Below, one piece after another: positions 55,213-64,000 of a stretch of 64,000 nucleotides of DNA. Source of the DNA: Betaproteobacteria bacterium (GTDB lineage: Bacteria; Acidobacteriota; Terriglobia; Acidiferrales; UBA7541); NCBI GenBank assembly GCA_903970165.1, contig CAJCHZ010000054.1:62001-126000 (forward strand). The letters run 5' to 3'. Below the pieces are notes generated by a model. That model made no database searches. It was not told the DNA's origin and was given only the letters and a program-made list of their open reading frames with translations. A program made the position numbers and the translations under genes. Numbering within the stretch: position 1 is the first letter of the stretch; the number at the start of each line of letters is the position of its first letter.

Positions 55213-56439
55213 CTACTCTAGATCGATCTCTCGACTGAATGTCAGCAGAAGGTCGTTTCCATCCCAGATCGTGCTGAAGGTCAAGGCTGAACCGATAGGC
55301 ACAATGCGATCGACAGCCCGCGCCGGAAGGGAAAACGCAAGCTCCCGAATTTCTTCGCGCCTGAATCCAAAATAAGATAGCGTTTGGTCTCTCTCAGATA
55401 AGATTTCGGGGAGGCACTTCAAATCAGGAATTTCAGCTTCAAAGAATAGGCCCCCGCCGCATTCGAGGTTCCGGAATTCGGGTCTTGCGTTTTGCGAGAG
55501 ATGAACTCTACTGACGGTTCCAGTCGGGTTTGGCTCGATAGAATCGACCATACCCAAACCCGCCGAAACATAAGCGGTAACCAGCTTATCTATTCCCACT
55601 ACCTCTGGATACTGAATGTTCCGCTTTCTAATTTCTTCTTGAACATTTGGCCAAAACTGGCGCTTGGCGAAATCACACGTTCCTCTTTCGCCGACCCACA
55701 CAACCAATCTGGGCGACGAACAAGCTTTCTGATCGAACCAGTAAGAATCGTTGCAGAAGCGCCCCGCCAGCTGGCGTAGCAGACTTTCGCTGGCGGAACT
55801 GATTTCACTTGCGTCCAGCATGGCAAGCGAGAACCTGGAAGGAAAAACGACTTCCATGCCGAGAGGATTCATGGGAATGGCCCGTAGGCGGCGGACGCTT
55901 TCGTCTCCACCCCACAGCACCCGGACCTGGCACACCTGAGAAAGTTGCTCCGTGATGGAGTCCTCGTGGTCATATGCCAGTATCAAGCTCCGTGTTTCGA
56001 TGGGCTGGAATTTCGGTTGATCCAGCAAGAAACCGATCTTCTCAAGAAGAAGGCGAACTGCTTCTCCTCTGCGCTGAGAAAGACGGACAACGTTTGAGTT
56101 TCCGACGAGCATAGAGAGAAACCATGAATAAAGAAAAATAGAATCTACGTTTGATGGGGCAAAGTGCAGCACCATTCCCCGAGCCACACAAACACGGCCT
56201 TTCTGTCTCTCCTGAAACGACTCGCGTAGCTCTGCAATGTGTCCCTTGCGCATCCAATGAGCTACGGAGGCCATCTCCGGCAAGCGGGACATAGCGCTGT
56301 CCAAAAGAACGCTTTTGGAGACGGCGTCGATAAATTCGACGACAAGAGGATCAAAAGGGGGCAGGGGCTTACTTTCGATCAGCCGTTGCAACTGCTGCTT
56401 GTGATCAGCCTTCCTCTTTGGCAAAACCATGGTGATCAT
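55213..56439 (-). CDS. LuxC-like acyl-CoA/acyl-protein reductase
   Basis: 408 residues from ATG 56439, which overlaps the LuxE-like stop (ATGA); the upstream frame to 56529 is therefore rejected. The LuxC family is supported by GRVCVARGMVLHFAPSNVDSIFLYSWFLSMLVGNSNVVRLS (NADPH-binding region) and FDQKACSSPRLVV, where Cys240 is the likely acyl-thioester nucleophile. LuxC reduces an acyl group, delivered by LuxE or from CoA, to aldehyde with NADPH. It is the last gene of a five-gene operon (ACP, SDR, AMP ligase, LuxE, LuxC). No luciferase (luxAB) is present, so the role is metabolic, perhaps supplying an aldehyde or alcohol for lipid or glycan decoration. Confidence 0.85.
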   Translation of the reverse strand: MITMVLPKRKADHKQQLQRLIESKPLPPFDPLVVEFIDAVSKSVLLDSAMSRLPEMASVAHWMRKGHIAELRESFQERQKGRVCVARGMVLHFAPSNVDSIFLYSWFLSMLVGNSNVVRLSQRRGEAVRLLLEKIGFLLDQPKFQPIETRSLILAYDHEDSITEQLSQVCQVRVLWGGDESVRRLRAIPMNPLGMEVVFPSRFSLAMLDASEISSASESLLRQLAGRFCNDSYWFDQKACSSPRLVVWVGERGTCDFAKRQFWPNVQEEIRKRNIQYPEVVGIDKLVTAYVSAGLGMVDSIEPNPTGTVSRVHLSQNARPEFRNLECGGGLFFEAEIPDLKCLPEILSERDQTLSYFGFRREEIRELAFSLPARAVDRIVPIGSALTFSTIWDGNDLLLTFSREIDLE

Positions 56440-57527
56440 GAAGGTACCTGATAGGTATCGCTGCAGCCGCGCAGTTCCGCCGTTGGGAGTCGGCCAAGAA
56501 CCGTGAAAAAAGTCCCCCTGCGGCCGCACCGGCAGCCGTCGGGACCCTGTATGATCCCCAGGTCTTCAGTGAGCAAGACATGACCAGGGTAACTCATGGG
56601 AATTGTACTCATGCTCTCGATCAAACCAGGGGCGCCCATTGTCCGCACTTCAAGGCTACGTGGATCGCGCACGATAACTTCGGAATAATCCGACGGGTGA
56701 AAGTAGCCCTCTTCGCATTCCATGAAGATAGAGCCCGTTTGCTCTACCATGCCGTAATAGTTATGGATGGAACGGATTCCGAGGGTGTGGCGTAAGCGCT
56801 GTTTGAATTCCGTATTGGAGACTTTGCTTTCTTCCAGTTTCTTCCAGCCGCCGCCGTGAATCAGAATGCTATCGCCAAAATCCAGCTTCCGGCCGTCCTG
56901 CTCCGCGACAAGCAGAAGATGCTGCCAGAGAATAAAGGTAAAACCGAATAGGAGAATTCGTTCGCGACGGTGGCGATCCAGAAAGGAACCGATCGCTTCC
57001 CAATCCGGGTGCAAGGTGTCCGAAAGGAGAGCGTAAGTGTGATCCGCACCGAATTGAGAAAAACCCAGAATCCCGGCACCGCGGGCCGAAAATGTATTCT
57101 GCCCTTTCACAACTCCCGGATGATCAAGAATGAGCATTGGCAGGCGCTTTATGCCTAAGAAGGAGCGCACTATTCGAACCAGCGCATGGACTTGAGCGCT
57201 GGCCGTGCTTTTGTCCAGGAAGATGCGCGACGGGCGCTGACCAGTCGTTCCACTGGAAGTCAGTGTTTTGACTATTAGCTCTTGAGGCTGACTTCGCAAT
57301 TCCAGTTCCTTAAACAATCGCACGGGAATAAAAGGAAGATCAGCCAGACAATCAAACTGGGTCTTTGCATGGAAGGCGGCGGACAAAATTCTCAAATACG
57401 GAAGACAACGTTCCGCATGAAAAGACGTCAAGGCGTTCATCTCGGCGAGGAGTCTGGTTGCTTTTTCTGCACAATCTTCCGCATACGGATCTTCGCGGAC
57501 AAGAGCAGCCGTCAATTCGGCACTCAC
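56436..57527 (-). CDS. LuxE-like acyl-protein synthetase
   Basis: 363 residues. The nucleotide loop is TLTSSGTTGQRPSRIFLD; later IHNYYGMVEQTGSIFMECE and HVLLTEDLGIIQ fit the ANL-type LuxE domain (PF04443). A CRCGRRG cluster lies near the end (about 335-345). LuxE activates a fatty acid with ATP and transfers it to the reductase LuxC. It overlaps the AMP-ligase gene upstream (ATGA) and luxC downstream (ATGA), so LuxE and LuxC are made in step. The presence of a second, separate AMP-dependent ligase in the same operon is unusual. Confidence 0.88.
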   Translation of the reverse strand: MSAELTAALVREDPYAEDCAEKATRLLAEMNALTSFHAERCLPYLRILSAAFHAKTQFDCLADLPFIPVRLFKELELRSQPQELIVKTLTSSGTTGQRPSRIFLDKSTASAQVHALVRIVRSFLGIKRLPMLILDHPGVVKGQNTFSARGAGILGFSQFGADHTYALLSDTLHPDWEAIGSFLDRHRRERILLFGFTFILWQHLLLVAEQDGRKLDFGDSILIHGGGWKKLEESKVSNTEFKQRLRHTLGIRSIHNYYGMVEQTGSIFMECEEGYFHPSDYSEVIVRDPRSLEVRTMGAPGLIESMSTIPMSYPGHVLLTEDLGIIQGPDGCRCGRRGTFFTVLGRLPTAELRGCSDTYQVPS

Positions 57528-58918
57528 TCGAAAAACTCCTGACGTGCCAATGACTGGTAGTCGATTTTGCTGTTCGGGTAGCGCGGCAAAGTGTCAACGT
57601 TCACGAGGCGAAACGCATGCGGATGAATCTTGAGGTGCTCCAGCACCTCTCTTACTAGAGGTTCCGGACTTCCGCGTTCCATCGCGACGACGATTCGGTC
57701 GTCGTTCCCGAAACAGGCTACGGTTCCGCAACCGCGCCGTCCCATTGCGTCTTCCATTTCATCCAGATTGAATCTCTTGCCATAAATTTTCAGGAAACGC
57801 TTCAACCTGCCCACGATGTAGTAAAAGCCTTCTTCGTCGCGCCGGCCCACATCGCCCGTTCGAAGGAGGCCATGCAGTTCGTCGCCTTTGGCAAGATCGC
57901 TCGCGGTTTCTGAATAGCCCAGCATCACGTTAGGACCGGTGTATAAAAGCTCTCCCGTATCATCGTCCAGATAGAGTTTGCCCCCTGGAATGGCGATACC
58001 AATGGAGCCAGGCTTCTCCCGCACGCGATTGGGCGGAAGATAAGCAATTCGTGCAGTAGCCTCAGTCTGCCCGTACATGACGAAAAACTTCCATCCACGT
58101 CGAAAACTCAATTGTTCGACTTGACTGACGCGGTCAGGAGAAAGTCGGCCACCGGCTTGCGTCAGCGTTCGGAGTCCGGGCAGCTCTCGGTCCAGCATTT
58201 TCATCTTCAACAGCACTTCATAGTGATAGGGAACACCTGCCATGGAGGAAGGCTGGTGCTTACTGACGAAATCCCAATAGGTCCTTTGCAGGAAGCTAGC
58301 ATGGGGAATTAGCAGTGTACCGCCGGCAAGCAGATGCGAATTGAAGATGGAAAGCCCATAAGAATAGGACATCGGGAGCGAGGTCAGTCCGCGATCTTCA
58401 GATGTAAGTTCGAGATAGGAAACAATCGACTGGGCGTTCGCATTCAAATTCTGAAGACTCAAACGCACGAGCTTCGGGCTTCCGGTCGATCCGGAGGTGG
58501 TCAGCAAAAGAGCCAGTTCCGGGGCCGTCGGTGGTCCGCTGCGAAGGGTTGTCCTGCGATAAAGAAATCCACGGGGAGCTGGCGCTTCTTGGTAATTCGC
58601 AAACGCAATCGGTTCGGAAGCAAAGATAAAATCCGGCTGATAGTTTTCGAGAAGAGAGTTTAAGAATTCCGGCTGCATTTCTGCATCGAACAGACCAAGT
58701 ACTTGATTGCTACGCAGGCCGCCTAGATAGGCTGCCAAGCAGTCTTCCCCGTTGCGGCAGAGAAGGAATACAAGAGATCTTTTTCCGAGTGACCCAAATG
58801 CATCCGCGATCGCGTCGCTTTGTCGGGCGAGCTCTTTGTAGCTAAGCACCTGTCCGTTTGGAAGAACGACAGCGGTTGCATCCGCAGGATGGTCCAGAGT
58901 CCAGAAGCCTAGAGCCAC
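57524..58918 (-). CDS. AMP-dependent acyl ligase (ANL superfamily)
   Basis: 464 residues. A P-loop LLTTSGSTGSPKLVRLS, the A5 motif FVMYGQTEATARIAYLP, and the A7-A8 hinge LRTGDVGRRDEEGFYYIVGRLKRFLKIYGKRFN are all present, so it should adenylate a carboxylic acid. The A10 lysine region near SKIDYQSL is also recognisable (NSKIDYQ). The substrate could be a fatty, aromatic or amino acid; the pocket cannot be read. It overlaps the SDR gene by 10 nt and the LuxE gene by 4 nt. With the carrier protein encoded two genes upstream, it probably loads the 4'-phosphopantetheine arm. Confidence 0.9.
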   Translation of the reverse strand: MALGFWTLDHPADATAVVLPNGQVLSYKELARQSDAIADAFGSLGKRSLVFLLCRNGEDCLAAYLGGLRSNQVLGLFDAEMQPEFLNSLLENYQPDFIFASEPIAFANYQEAPAPRGFLYRRTTLRSGPPTAPELALLLTTSGSTGSPKLVRLSLQNLNANAQSIVSYLELTSEDRGLTSLPMSYSYGLSIFNSHLLAGGTLLIPHASFLQRTYWDFVSKHQPSSMAGVPYHYEVLLKMKMLDRELPGLRTLTQAGGRLSPDRVSQVEQLSFRRGWKFFVMYGQTEATARIAYLPPNRVREKPGSIGIAIPGGKLYLDDDTGELLYTGPNVMLGYSETASDLAKGDELHGLLRTGDVGRRDEEGFYYIVGRLKRFLKIYGKRFNLDEMEDAMGRRGCGTVACFGNDDRIVVAMERGSPEPLVREVLEHLKIHPHAFRLVNVDTLPRYPNSKIDYQSLARQEFFE

Positions 58919-59655
58919 ATGCCACCGTCAACGCCAAGGATCTGTCCGGTAACGTACGAAGAGTAATCCGAGGCCAGAACACAGATGATCTTTGCAACCT
59001 CTTCTGGCTGCCCCAACCTGTTCATTTTTATTGAGCCAAGAAGTTCCTCCTTCTTAGACTCAGGAATATTCGCAATCATGCTGGTTGCGATCACACCGGG
59101 CGCGACGGCATTGACACGGATCCCGTGGGGCGCTAGTTCGCGCGCGGCAGATTTTGTGGCGCCTATGACGCCGGCTTTGCTTGCACCGTAAACGACCTGC
59201 CCTTCATTGCCCGACCGGCCGATAATGGAAGCGATGTTCACGATGCTTCCGGATTTCGCGCCCATCATGATTCGGGCGGCGAATTGCATAATTTGAATCA
59301 ATGAGATCAGGTTCGTATGAAGTACTTCCAAGATTTGTTTCGTGGAGATCATGCCGATTACCGCATCGCGGAGGATCCCTGCGTTGTTCACCAAAAAATC
59401 GAGTTGTTTCGTGTAGCCGTGCATCTCTCGAAAAGCGGTTTTAAGGGAAGATTCGTCCGCTACGTCGCAAACGATAATCTGTGGTCGAACTCCTCCTTCG
59501 TTCTCAACTTGATGGGCGGTCTCTTCCAGCCCCTCTCTCGAACGCGCGATAAGAATTAAACGTGCGCCCTGTCTAGCGGCCTCCAGCGCCGTCGCCCTCC
59601 CAATTCCACGGGATGCTCCCGTGATCGAACCAACACGGTCCTGCAATAACTTCAA
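58909..59655 (-). CDS. Short-chain dehydrogenase/reductase (FabG-like)
   Basis: 248 residues. TGASRGIG binds NAD(P), VNNAGIL is the NNAG motif, and the catalytic Ser and Tyr-x3-Lys lie in NIASIIGRSGNEGQVVYGASKAG, followed by HGIRVNAVAPGVI. This is a classical SDR of the 3-oxoacyl-ACP reductase type. Between an acyl carrier gene (4-nt overlap) and an AMP ligase gene (10-nt overlap), it most likely reduces a carrier-bound beta-keto group. Confidence 0.92.
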   Translation of the reverse strand: MKLLQDRVGSITGASRGIGRATALEAARQGARLILIARSREGLEETAHQVENEGGVRPQIIVCDVADESSLKTAFREMHGYTKQLDFLVNNAGILRDAVIGMISTKQILEVLHTNLISLIQIMQFAARIMMGAKSGSIVNIASIIGRSGNEGQVVYGASKAGVIGATKSAARELAPHGIRVNAVAPGVIATSMIANIPESKKEELLGSIKMNRLGQPEEVAKIICVLASDYSSYVTGQILGVDGGMWL

Positions 59656-59915
59656 AATCGGACTCCGTATTTGCGCAGAATCTCACGCGCCTTCGGGTAA
59701 GAGGAGAGTTCAAGAACGTCATCGGTGTCGAGCATGATGTCAAAAGTGGAGTCCAGGCTGGCGATAAGCGCCATGTGAGCGACGGAATCCCACCCTGGCG
59801 TGCTCGCATACTGCAAGGCGTCGTTGACGCTCTCTTCGGAAATCTGTAAGCCATTGGCAAATGCCCGGCGTAAAATAAGCTCACTCTCTGATAAGGTTAA
59901 TTTGTCTTCTTGCAT
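59652..59915 (-). CDS. Acyl carrier protein
   Basis: 87 residues from ATG 59915 with GAGAGG upstream. Phosphopantetheine attachment is at Ser44 in GWDSVAHMALI, with the usual four-helix pattern and acidic surface. It carries the acyl intermediate for the SDR, AMP ligase and LuxE/LuxC proteins encoded downstream, and it is the first gene of that operon. A separate dedicated carrier implies a specialised acid not shared with general fatty-acid synthesis. Confidence 0.92.
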   Translation of the reverse strand: MQEDKLTLSESELILRRAFANGLQISEESVNDALQYASTPGWDSVAHMALIASLDSTFDIMLDTDDVLELSSYPKAREILRKYGVRF

Positions 59916-60038
59916 GTCAGCCTCTCTAGTTTCTGTTGATGCGCGAGCGAGTCCTTATTCTTCGTCTTTCCAGCAGCACCGGCAACTTCAGGCGAAAGGT
60001 GAGTGGTGTTGGGGCGAATGCTGCTCAAGCGCGATGCA

Positions 60039-62315
60039 TCAGGGGTTCACAAAGATCACTCCGGTATATGGCGGAACGGTTCCCAAAGAGGAACCAGAGA
60101 TCCCGGCAATCGCAACAAATTGGTTGGGGGCGATCATGTAGAAGGTCGCTTGATAGGCAGTCCCTGAGCTAAAATCGCCTAGCAGAGGCGCCTGAAAAGT
60201 TATCAGACCGTGCCCGTTTGCGAGATTAGTTGAATCGACGAACGCGATTCTCCCCGAGTATGAGCCATCAGGAATCTTGCCGCCTTGCGGAATGCTCTGC
60301 GTGGCAATCGAGGTAAGATCTCCTGTAGACGTATAGCTGCCGGCTTTCCCTGTACCTACTGCCGTAGGGGAGACGATGTTCATGCCCAATGCCGCGTTTG
60401 GTACTAACGGAGTCGAAGAGGCACCAAATCCCGCAATGACATTTCCGGAGACGTTTGAGAGTTGGAAGGGAGCGCCTGTTTGCGGCAATGTTGTGCCAGA
60501 CAAGGCGCGGTTCGTGATTGAACTCGGGGTCACGGCTCCGGAGGTCGAGATGTCTTCTTCGACGAAAAAGCCCTTGCCAGTGTCGTAGAGGTACCAGGCG
60601 CCCGAATTCAGGAAGTTGGTCGTAAAACCAGTGGGAGCGGAGAGAGCCGCTCGACCAGTACTGGGATCGAAAGTAATCGTGCCACTTGCACCCTCACCGA
60701 TCAGAAATTGCCCAATGTCATTGATATCAAATTGAACGCTGAAAGCATTGCCACCCGAGACTGTCAGTTGCCCGACGATGACCACTGGCAAAACCGGATT
60801 AGGTGTCTCGAGCGGGTAGACGTCGAACCCCGTGAGTTGTATGACACTAACGCCGTTGACGCTGCTGGCTGTCAATCCAGTTTGGCTTCTCGCTACCCCT
60901 CCAAAGACGGTACCAAAGGCTGCGCCTCCGTCAATTTCAATGAGTAAGAAATGTGTGGCGTCGACGATGTAATAAGCATAGCTAACTGATTCGCCGCCTA
61001 TCGTCATTGTGAGTGTGCCTCGGCCTACCGAGTCCGGCGAGCTCTGTGCGCTTGGACTCAAAGGTTGCGCTACGAATACGGGCGTCAGATTGGCTTGATA
61101 ACTTTGATCGATAAGGCCACCGGTAACACCGGCAGCACCCAAGACTAGCTGTCCCGCCGCAATAGTGCGGCCGCCAAAGGGAGAATCCGAATCGACTCCA
61201 AAGGCATAATTTCCAACCGGTTTCGTTGATAGGACCGTGGTGTCTTGAAGCTCGACATCGCCAGAGTCTAGAAATGCACCTTGGTCTAATTCGATCATGC
61301 GGCCGTGTGTTCCATCTGCCGACATAATGCAACGGAATCCTGGGTTTAATCCCGAACCGAATTGAAAACTAGTGATGCTGATTATGGCTTCAATGATCCC
61401 AGTGGGCCCTACGTTTACCGTGTAGGTTCCCGATTGTTGTACCGTTTCATCGGTTATGCCGCCGCTATTGTTGACATCGAATTCAACATTCGTGATGTTG
61501 CCATTGCCGTCCGCTGTAAAAGAACCAGCAAAAGCCATTGGAATCTGGGCCGCCGTCGCCGGTGGGGCGGTTGGAACGGCGTCGTAGTAGCCGCGAAGGA
61601 GGAATGCGTAATTTCCTTTGAAGAGGCTGGTGTTATTGAGAATGCTAAAGCTGAAGGAATCCGTAGCAGAGCTGTTGTCTACCGCGGTGGCCGTAAGGGT
61701 GGGATTGACATTGGCCCCGGAAGGAAAAGTTGCCGGAGGCGTGTAGATGACTGATAAATTCGATGCACCTGGGGCAAGGGTGCCGCAAGCTGGCGAGCAG
61801 TTGCTTCCCCCTGCCGTAAGAGTCCAATTAGCGCCGGAATTGGATGGATCGTTCGTTACCGTGGCGTTCACAGCTATCGGAGCGGTACCAATCAGAACAG
61901 AAGTGAATGGGTTGTTGATCGTGATGCTGGCCGGCGCGTAGATGGTAAAAGTGAATGCATACTCTTGTGTTTTTTCAGCCTCAGAGATCGCGGCGATGGT
62001 GGCCTGCTGATTCAGTGGTGCACTCTTGGGCGGTGTATAAACTGCGCTAAAACTAGGAGAACCCTGTGGTGCCAATGTGCCACAGGCGGGGGAACAAGCG
62101 ATATTCGCGTTTGTAAGGGCCCATTTGACCCCTTGTTTTGAGCTGTCGAATTGTACCGTCGCCTTCAGCGTAGTGGCGGATTGGCCGATCTGGACGTAGG
62201 GGAAAGGATTTGCAATATCAACCAGAACGTCGTGCCCAGAAGAATTGACATTCGCGCAGCTCGCGAGCCCTAAGGCTAGTGACAGACTGAAAAGAAAGAT
62301 TAGAAAACGGAACAT
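60039..62315 (-). CDS. Large surface lipoprotein with Ig-like/beta repeats
   Basis: 758 residues from ATG 62315 (AAGG upstream). The lipobox LASC is at about residues 16-19 after a hydrophobic segment (FLIFLFSLSLALGLASC), so the mature N-terminus is lipidated. Two repeated modules of about 90 residues at the front share the pattern of CSPACGTLAP (about 75 and 175), each a beta-sandwich with a disulfide. The rest has a repeated unit with GSFTADGNGNITNVEFDVNNSG and a later counterpart VGQLTVSGGNAFSVQFDINDIG, a pattern common in acidobacterial exported proteins of unknown function. No enzymatic motif. Monocistronic. Confidence 0.86.
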   Translation of the reverse strand: MFRFLIFLFSLSLALGLASCANVNSSGHDVLVDIANPFPYVQIGQSATTLKATVQFDSSKQGVKWALTNANIACSPACGTLAPQGSPSFSAVYTPPKSAPLNQQATIAAISEAEKTQEYAFTFTIYAPASITINNPFTSVLIGTAPIAVNATVTNDPSNSGANWTLTAGGSNCSPACGTLAPGASNLSVIYTPPATFPSGANVNPTLTATAVDNSSATDSFSFSILNNTSLFKGNYAFLLRGYYDAVPTAPPATAAQIPMAFAGSFTADGNGNITNVEFDVNNSGGITDETVQQSGTYTVNVGPTGIIEAIISITSFQFGSGLNPGFRCIMSADGTHGRMIELDQGAFLDSGDVELQDTTVLSTKPVGNYAFGVDSDSPFGGRTIAAGQLVLGAAGVTGGLIDQSYQANLTPVFVAQPLSPSAQSSPDSVGRGTLTMTIGGESVSYAYYIVDATHFLLIEIDGGAAFGTVFGGVARSQTGLTASSVNGVSVIQLTGFDVYPLETPNPVLPVVIVGQLTVSGGNAFSVQFDINDIGQFLIGEGASGTITFDPSTGRAALSAPTGFTTNFLNSGAWYLYDTGKGFFVEEDISTSGAVTPSSITNRALSGTTLPQTGAPFQLSNVSGNVIAGFGASSTPLVPNAALGMNIVSPTAVGTGKAGSYTSTGDLTSIATQSIPQGGKIPDGSYSGRIAFVDSTNLANGHGLITFQAPLLGDFSSGTAYQATFYMIAPNQFVAIAGISGSSLGTVPPYTGVIFVNP

Positions 62316-62899
62316 GGAACCTTCGATCGATACCGACAATTTTAGAAACCAAACGCTGATGTATCAGAATTTGGGAAGAACCGCGATGTCGCGTGAGCCC
62401 TAAGCTAATCAAGGAATATGAATGGAATGAGACGCATGTGCGAATGTTTGACGACTCTCTTTCTCTCTCACGCGTGTTCGCGCACAAATTGCACGAAAGA
62501 GCCTACGGACTCCGTACGGCCGAATAAGGAATAGCACTTAAATCGAAACCATGATGACGCCCAGACTTTTTTCAAAGAACTCCAGATGACAACCTTCTTG
62601 AAGCTGACACTGCTTTGCGCGCCGGAATGGATGACGACCACACAAAGGAAAGCCTGATGAAAAGTAATCCGCGAACAATATAAACGGATGATTACGCTGG
62701 AGTTCTAAAACAGAAACAAGCTCGTCCTTGCCGCACATTTTTCAAAACAGCAATCGAACGGCCCACGGCATTTCCACAGAAAGTCTTTTTTTGATGCGCC
62801 TGCTTGCTTTATTGATTTCACAGAAACTCTTAACTCATCGAAACGTAACACTCGCGATGAGAAACTCTGGCCCATCGATTTTCAGATGAGGTGATCCCT
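62316..62899. other. Intergenic region, divergent promoters, no gene seen
   Basis: About 580 bases between the lipoprotein (minus) and TonB receptor (plus) genes. Short frames carry no motif. A CT-rich run lies at about 62454-62470, and the last 130 bases are AT-rich, suitable for the receptor promoter. Confidence 0.45.
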
Positions 62900-64000
62900 G
62901 TGAGGTGGACAGCGGTTGTGTTGATGGTGCTATCGGTGTTGGTGGGCGACGTGTTTCGAACACAAGCGCAGACACCGGAGAAACCTGCGGCGCAAACGGG
63001 AAGCATAGCCGGCACTGCGGTGGATACGAGTGGCGCGGCAATCGCAGGGGCAGTGATTACGGCGCTAGACAGTACTGGCCAAACGTATAACGCGGCAGCG
63101 GACGAGAAAGGCGAATACCGGATCAGTGAACTGCCCCCGGGAATCTATAAAGTGCTTGCTGCAGCACCCGGGTTCAAAGACTGGGCGCAAGAAGGCGTAA
63201 CGGTAAAAGCAGGCGAAGACTCGCGTGTCGACATTAAGCTGACGCCGGCCTCCGTGAAAGAGCAAGTTGAGGTCTCCGCAGGTGGAGCTGCACAGGTGGA
63301 GCAGGAAACCTCACAACTCTCGGGCCTAATCACCAACAAGGAAGTAACCACCTTTGCACTGAACGGTCGGAATTTCACCCAACTTATCGCACTCGCGCCT
63401 GGCGTCAGCAATCAGACCGGGCAAGATGAAGCGTTGGTTGGAGTCAAGGGGAGCGTGAACTACAGCGTGAACGGCGGACGCGTGGAATACAACACGTACG
63501 ACGTGGATGGGGGTGACATCCTCAATGCCAGTATTAACCGAAGCTCGAGCACATTGATTGTGTATCCCAGTATTGACGCCATCAACGATCTGCAGGTTCT
63601 GACCTCTAATTATGGCGCCATGTATGGACGAAGCGCTTCCGGGACGATTCTGGCTACCACAAAGTCTGGAGGAGCCTCCTTTCACGGTGATCTGTATTTC
63701 TTTGCACGCAATAACATTTTCAATGCTCGCAATTTCTTCGACCAGACGAAAAGCGCACCTCTCTACCAGAAATACGAGCCGGGAGGAACGATTGGCGGCC
63801 CTCTCTACGTTCCGGGCTTCTACAATGAGAAAAAGGATAAGACCTTCTTTTTTTTCTCCGAAGAATATCGCCACGACAAGGAGCCGGTGGAGTTCAACCA
63901 GGCCGTACCTTCTCTCAGTGAACGGAATTGCGCGAATAGTACGCATAATTGGATAGGCGGAGCAAGCATTGCCAACAGCCTGCAATGCCAAAATCCTGCA
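62900..64000 (+). CDS. TonB-dependent receptor (Oar-like), N-terminal part
   Basis: Open from GTG 62900 (GAGGTGAT upstream) to the window edge, 367 codons. A signal peptide (about 1-22, ending TQAQT) leads to a carboxypeptidase-regulatory-like beta-sandwich (about 30-110: GSIAGTAVDTSGAAIAGAVI, GEYRISELPPGIYKVL), then the plug domain with LITNKEVTTFALNGRNFTQL, YVDVDGG-type DVDGGDILNAS, and GRSASGTILATTKSGG, followed by FHGDLYFFARNNIFNARNFF. This architecture is the large acidobacterial TonB-dependent receptor family, up to 1100 residues, presumed to import or bind oligosaccharides or peptides. The barrel lies beyond the window. Confidence 0.94.
   Translation, partial: MRWTAVVLMVLSVLVGDVFRTQAQTPEKPAAQTGSIAGTAVDTSGAAIAGAVITALDSTGQTYNAAADEKGEYRISELPPGIYKVLAAAPGFKDWAQEGVTVKAGEDSRVDIKLTPASVKEQVEVSAGGAAQVEQETSQLSGLITNKEVTTFALNGRNFTQLIALAPGVSNQTGQDEALVGVKGSVNYSVNGGRVEYNTYDVDGGDILNASINRSSSTLIVYPSIDAINDLQVLTSNYGAMYGRSASGTILATTKSGGASFHGDLYFFARNNIFNARNFFDQTKSAPLYQKYEPGGTIGGPLYVPGFYNEKKDKTFFFFSEEYRHDKEPVEFNQAVPSLSERNCANSTHNWIGGASIANSLQCQNPA

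Noticed and set aside
1..64000. tRNA, rRNA and CRISPR
   Set aside because: Looked for cloverleaf ends with CCA, conserved rRNA segments and regularly spaced direct repeats; none seen by eye. A tRNAscan-SE and CRISPR finder run would be decisive.

Overview
The window looks like chromosomal DNA of an Acidobacteriota (Terriglobia-like soil bacterium), moderately GC-rich. The support is indirect: an Oar-type TonB-dependent receptor with an N-terminal carboxypeptidase-regulatory domain at the right edge, long secreted FG-GAP and Ig-like proteins, a VIT/VWA protein, and a radical SAM protein resembling tetraether/membrane-spanning lipid synthases. No rRNA, tRNA or CRISPR array was seen.

Layout. 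(1) 1-3027, minus strand: a signalling operon of histidine kinase, FixJ-type regulator, stand-alone receiver and a sigma-54 activator cut by the window edge. (2) 3206-6881: a Tyr/Trp-rich secreted protein split by a frameshift and a hipA-like toxin gene with two inactivating lesions. (3) 7600-22973, plus strand: a tightly packed six-gene envelope operon (membrane-anchored propeller, VIT/VWA protein, 2483-residue TPR protein, DUF3352/DUF2138-like exported protein, penicillin-binding-like transpeptidase, SpoIID/LytB-like protein). (4) 23308-28467: a degraded plasmid- or ICE-like patch with a RepB-like primase, a CpaF/TrbB ATPase remnant, an EVE protein, a sigma factor / unknown / ImmA-IrrE trio and an unusual SSB. 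(5) 28861-30720: the Tes-like radical SAM enzyme. (6) 31190-33418: a GH130 enzyme flanked by glycosyltransferase and Crp remnants. (7) 33538-38149: an EmrAB-TolC-type efflux operon. (8) 38471-48328: a broken DUF1772 gene, an NmrA-type reductase, a large FG-GAP protein, acyltransferase remnants plus an intact acyltransferase-3, an esterase-like protein and a Cys-rich secreted protein. (9) 48958-59915: a surface-polysaccharide neighbourhood (O-antigen-ligase-like protein, propeller, GNAT protein, flippase, pseudopilin) followed by a five-gene acyl carrier protein / SDR / AMP ligase / LuxE / LuxC operon. (10) 60039-64000: a large lipoprotein and the start of a TonB-dependent receptor.

Working together. 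The six-gene operon has the parts of a cell-envelope machine: a sensor propeller, a metal-ion adhesion (MIDAS) protein, a very large TPR scaffold and two peptidoglycan-directed proteins. It is the best candidate here for an undescribed system. The LuxE/LuxC operon has what is needed to activate a carboxylic acid on a dedicated carrier protein and reduce it, and it lies beside polysaccharide export genes rather than luciferase. The Tes-like enzyme may make membrane-spanning lipids.

Gene decay is frequent: eight broken genes or remnants are marked. Multi-kilobase ORFs elsewhere are intact, so generally poor sequence quality is unlikely, though single indels could still be read errors. All functional calls come from motif reading; no database search was possible.
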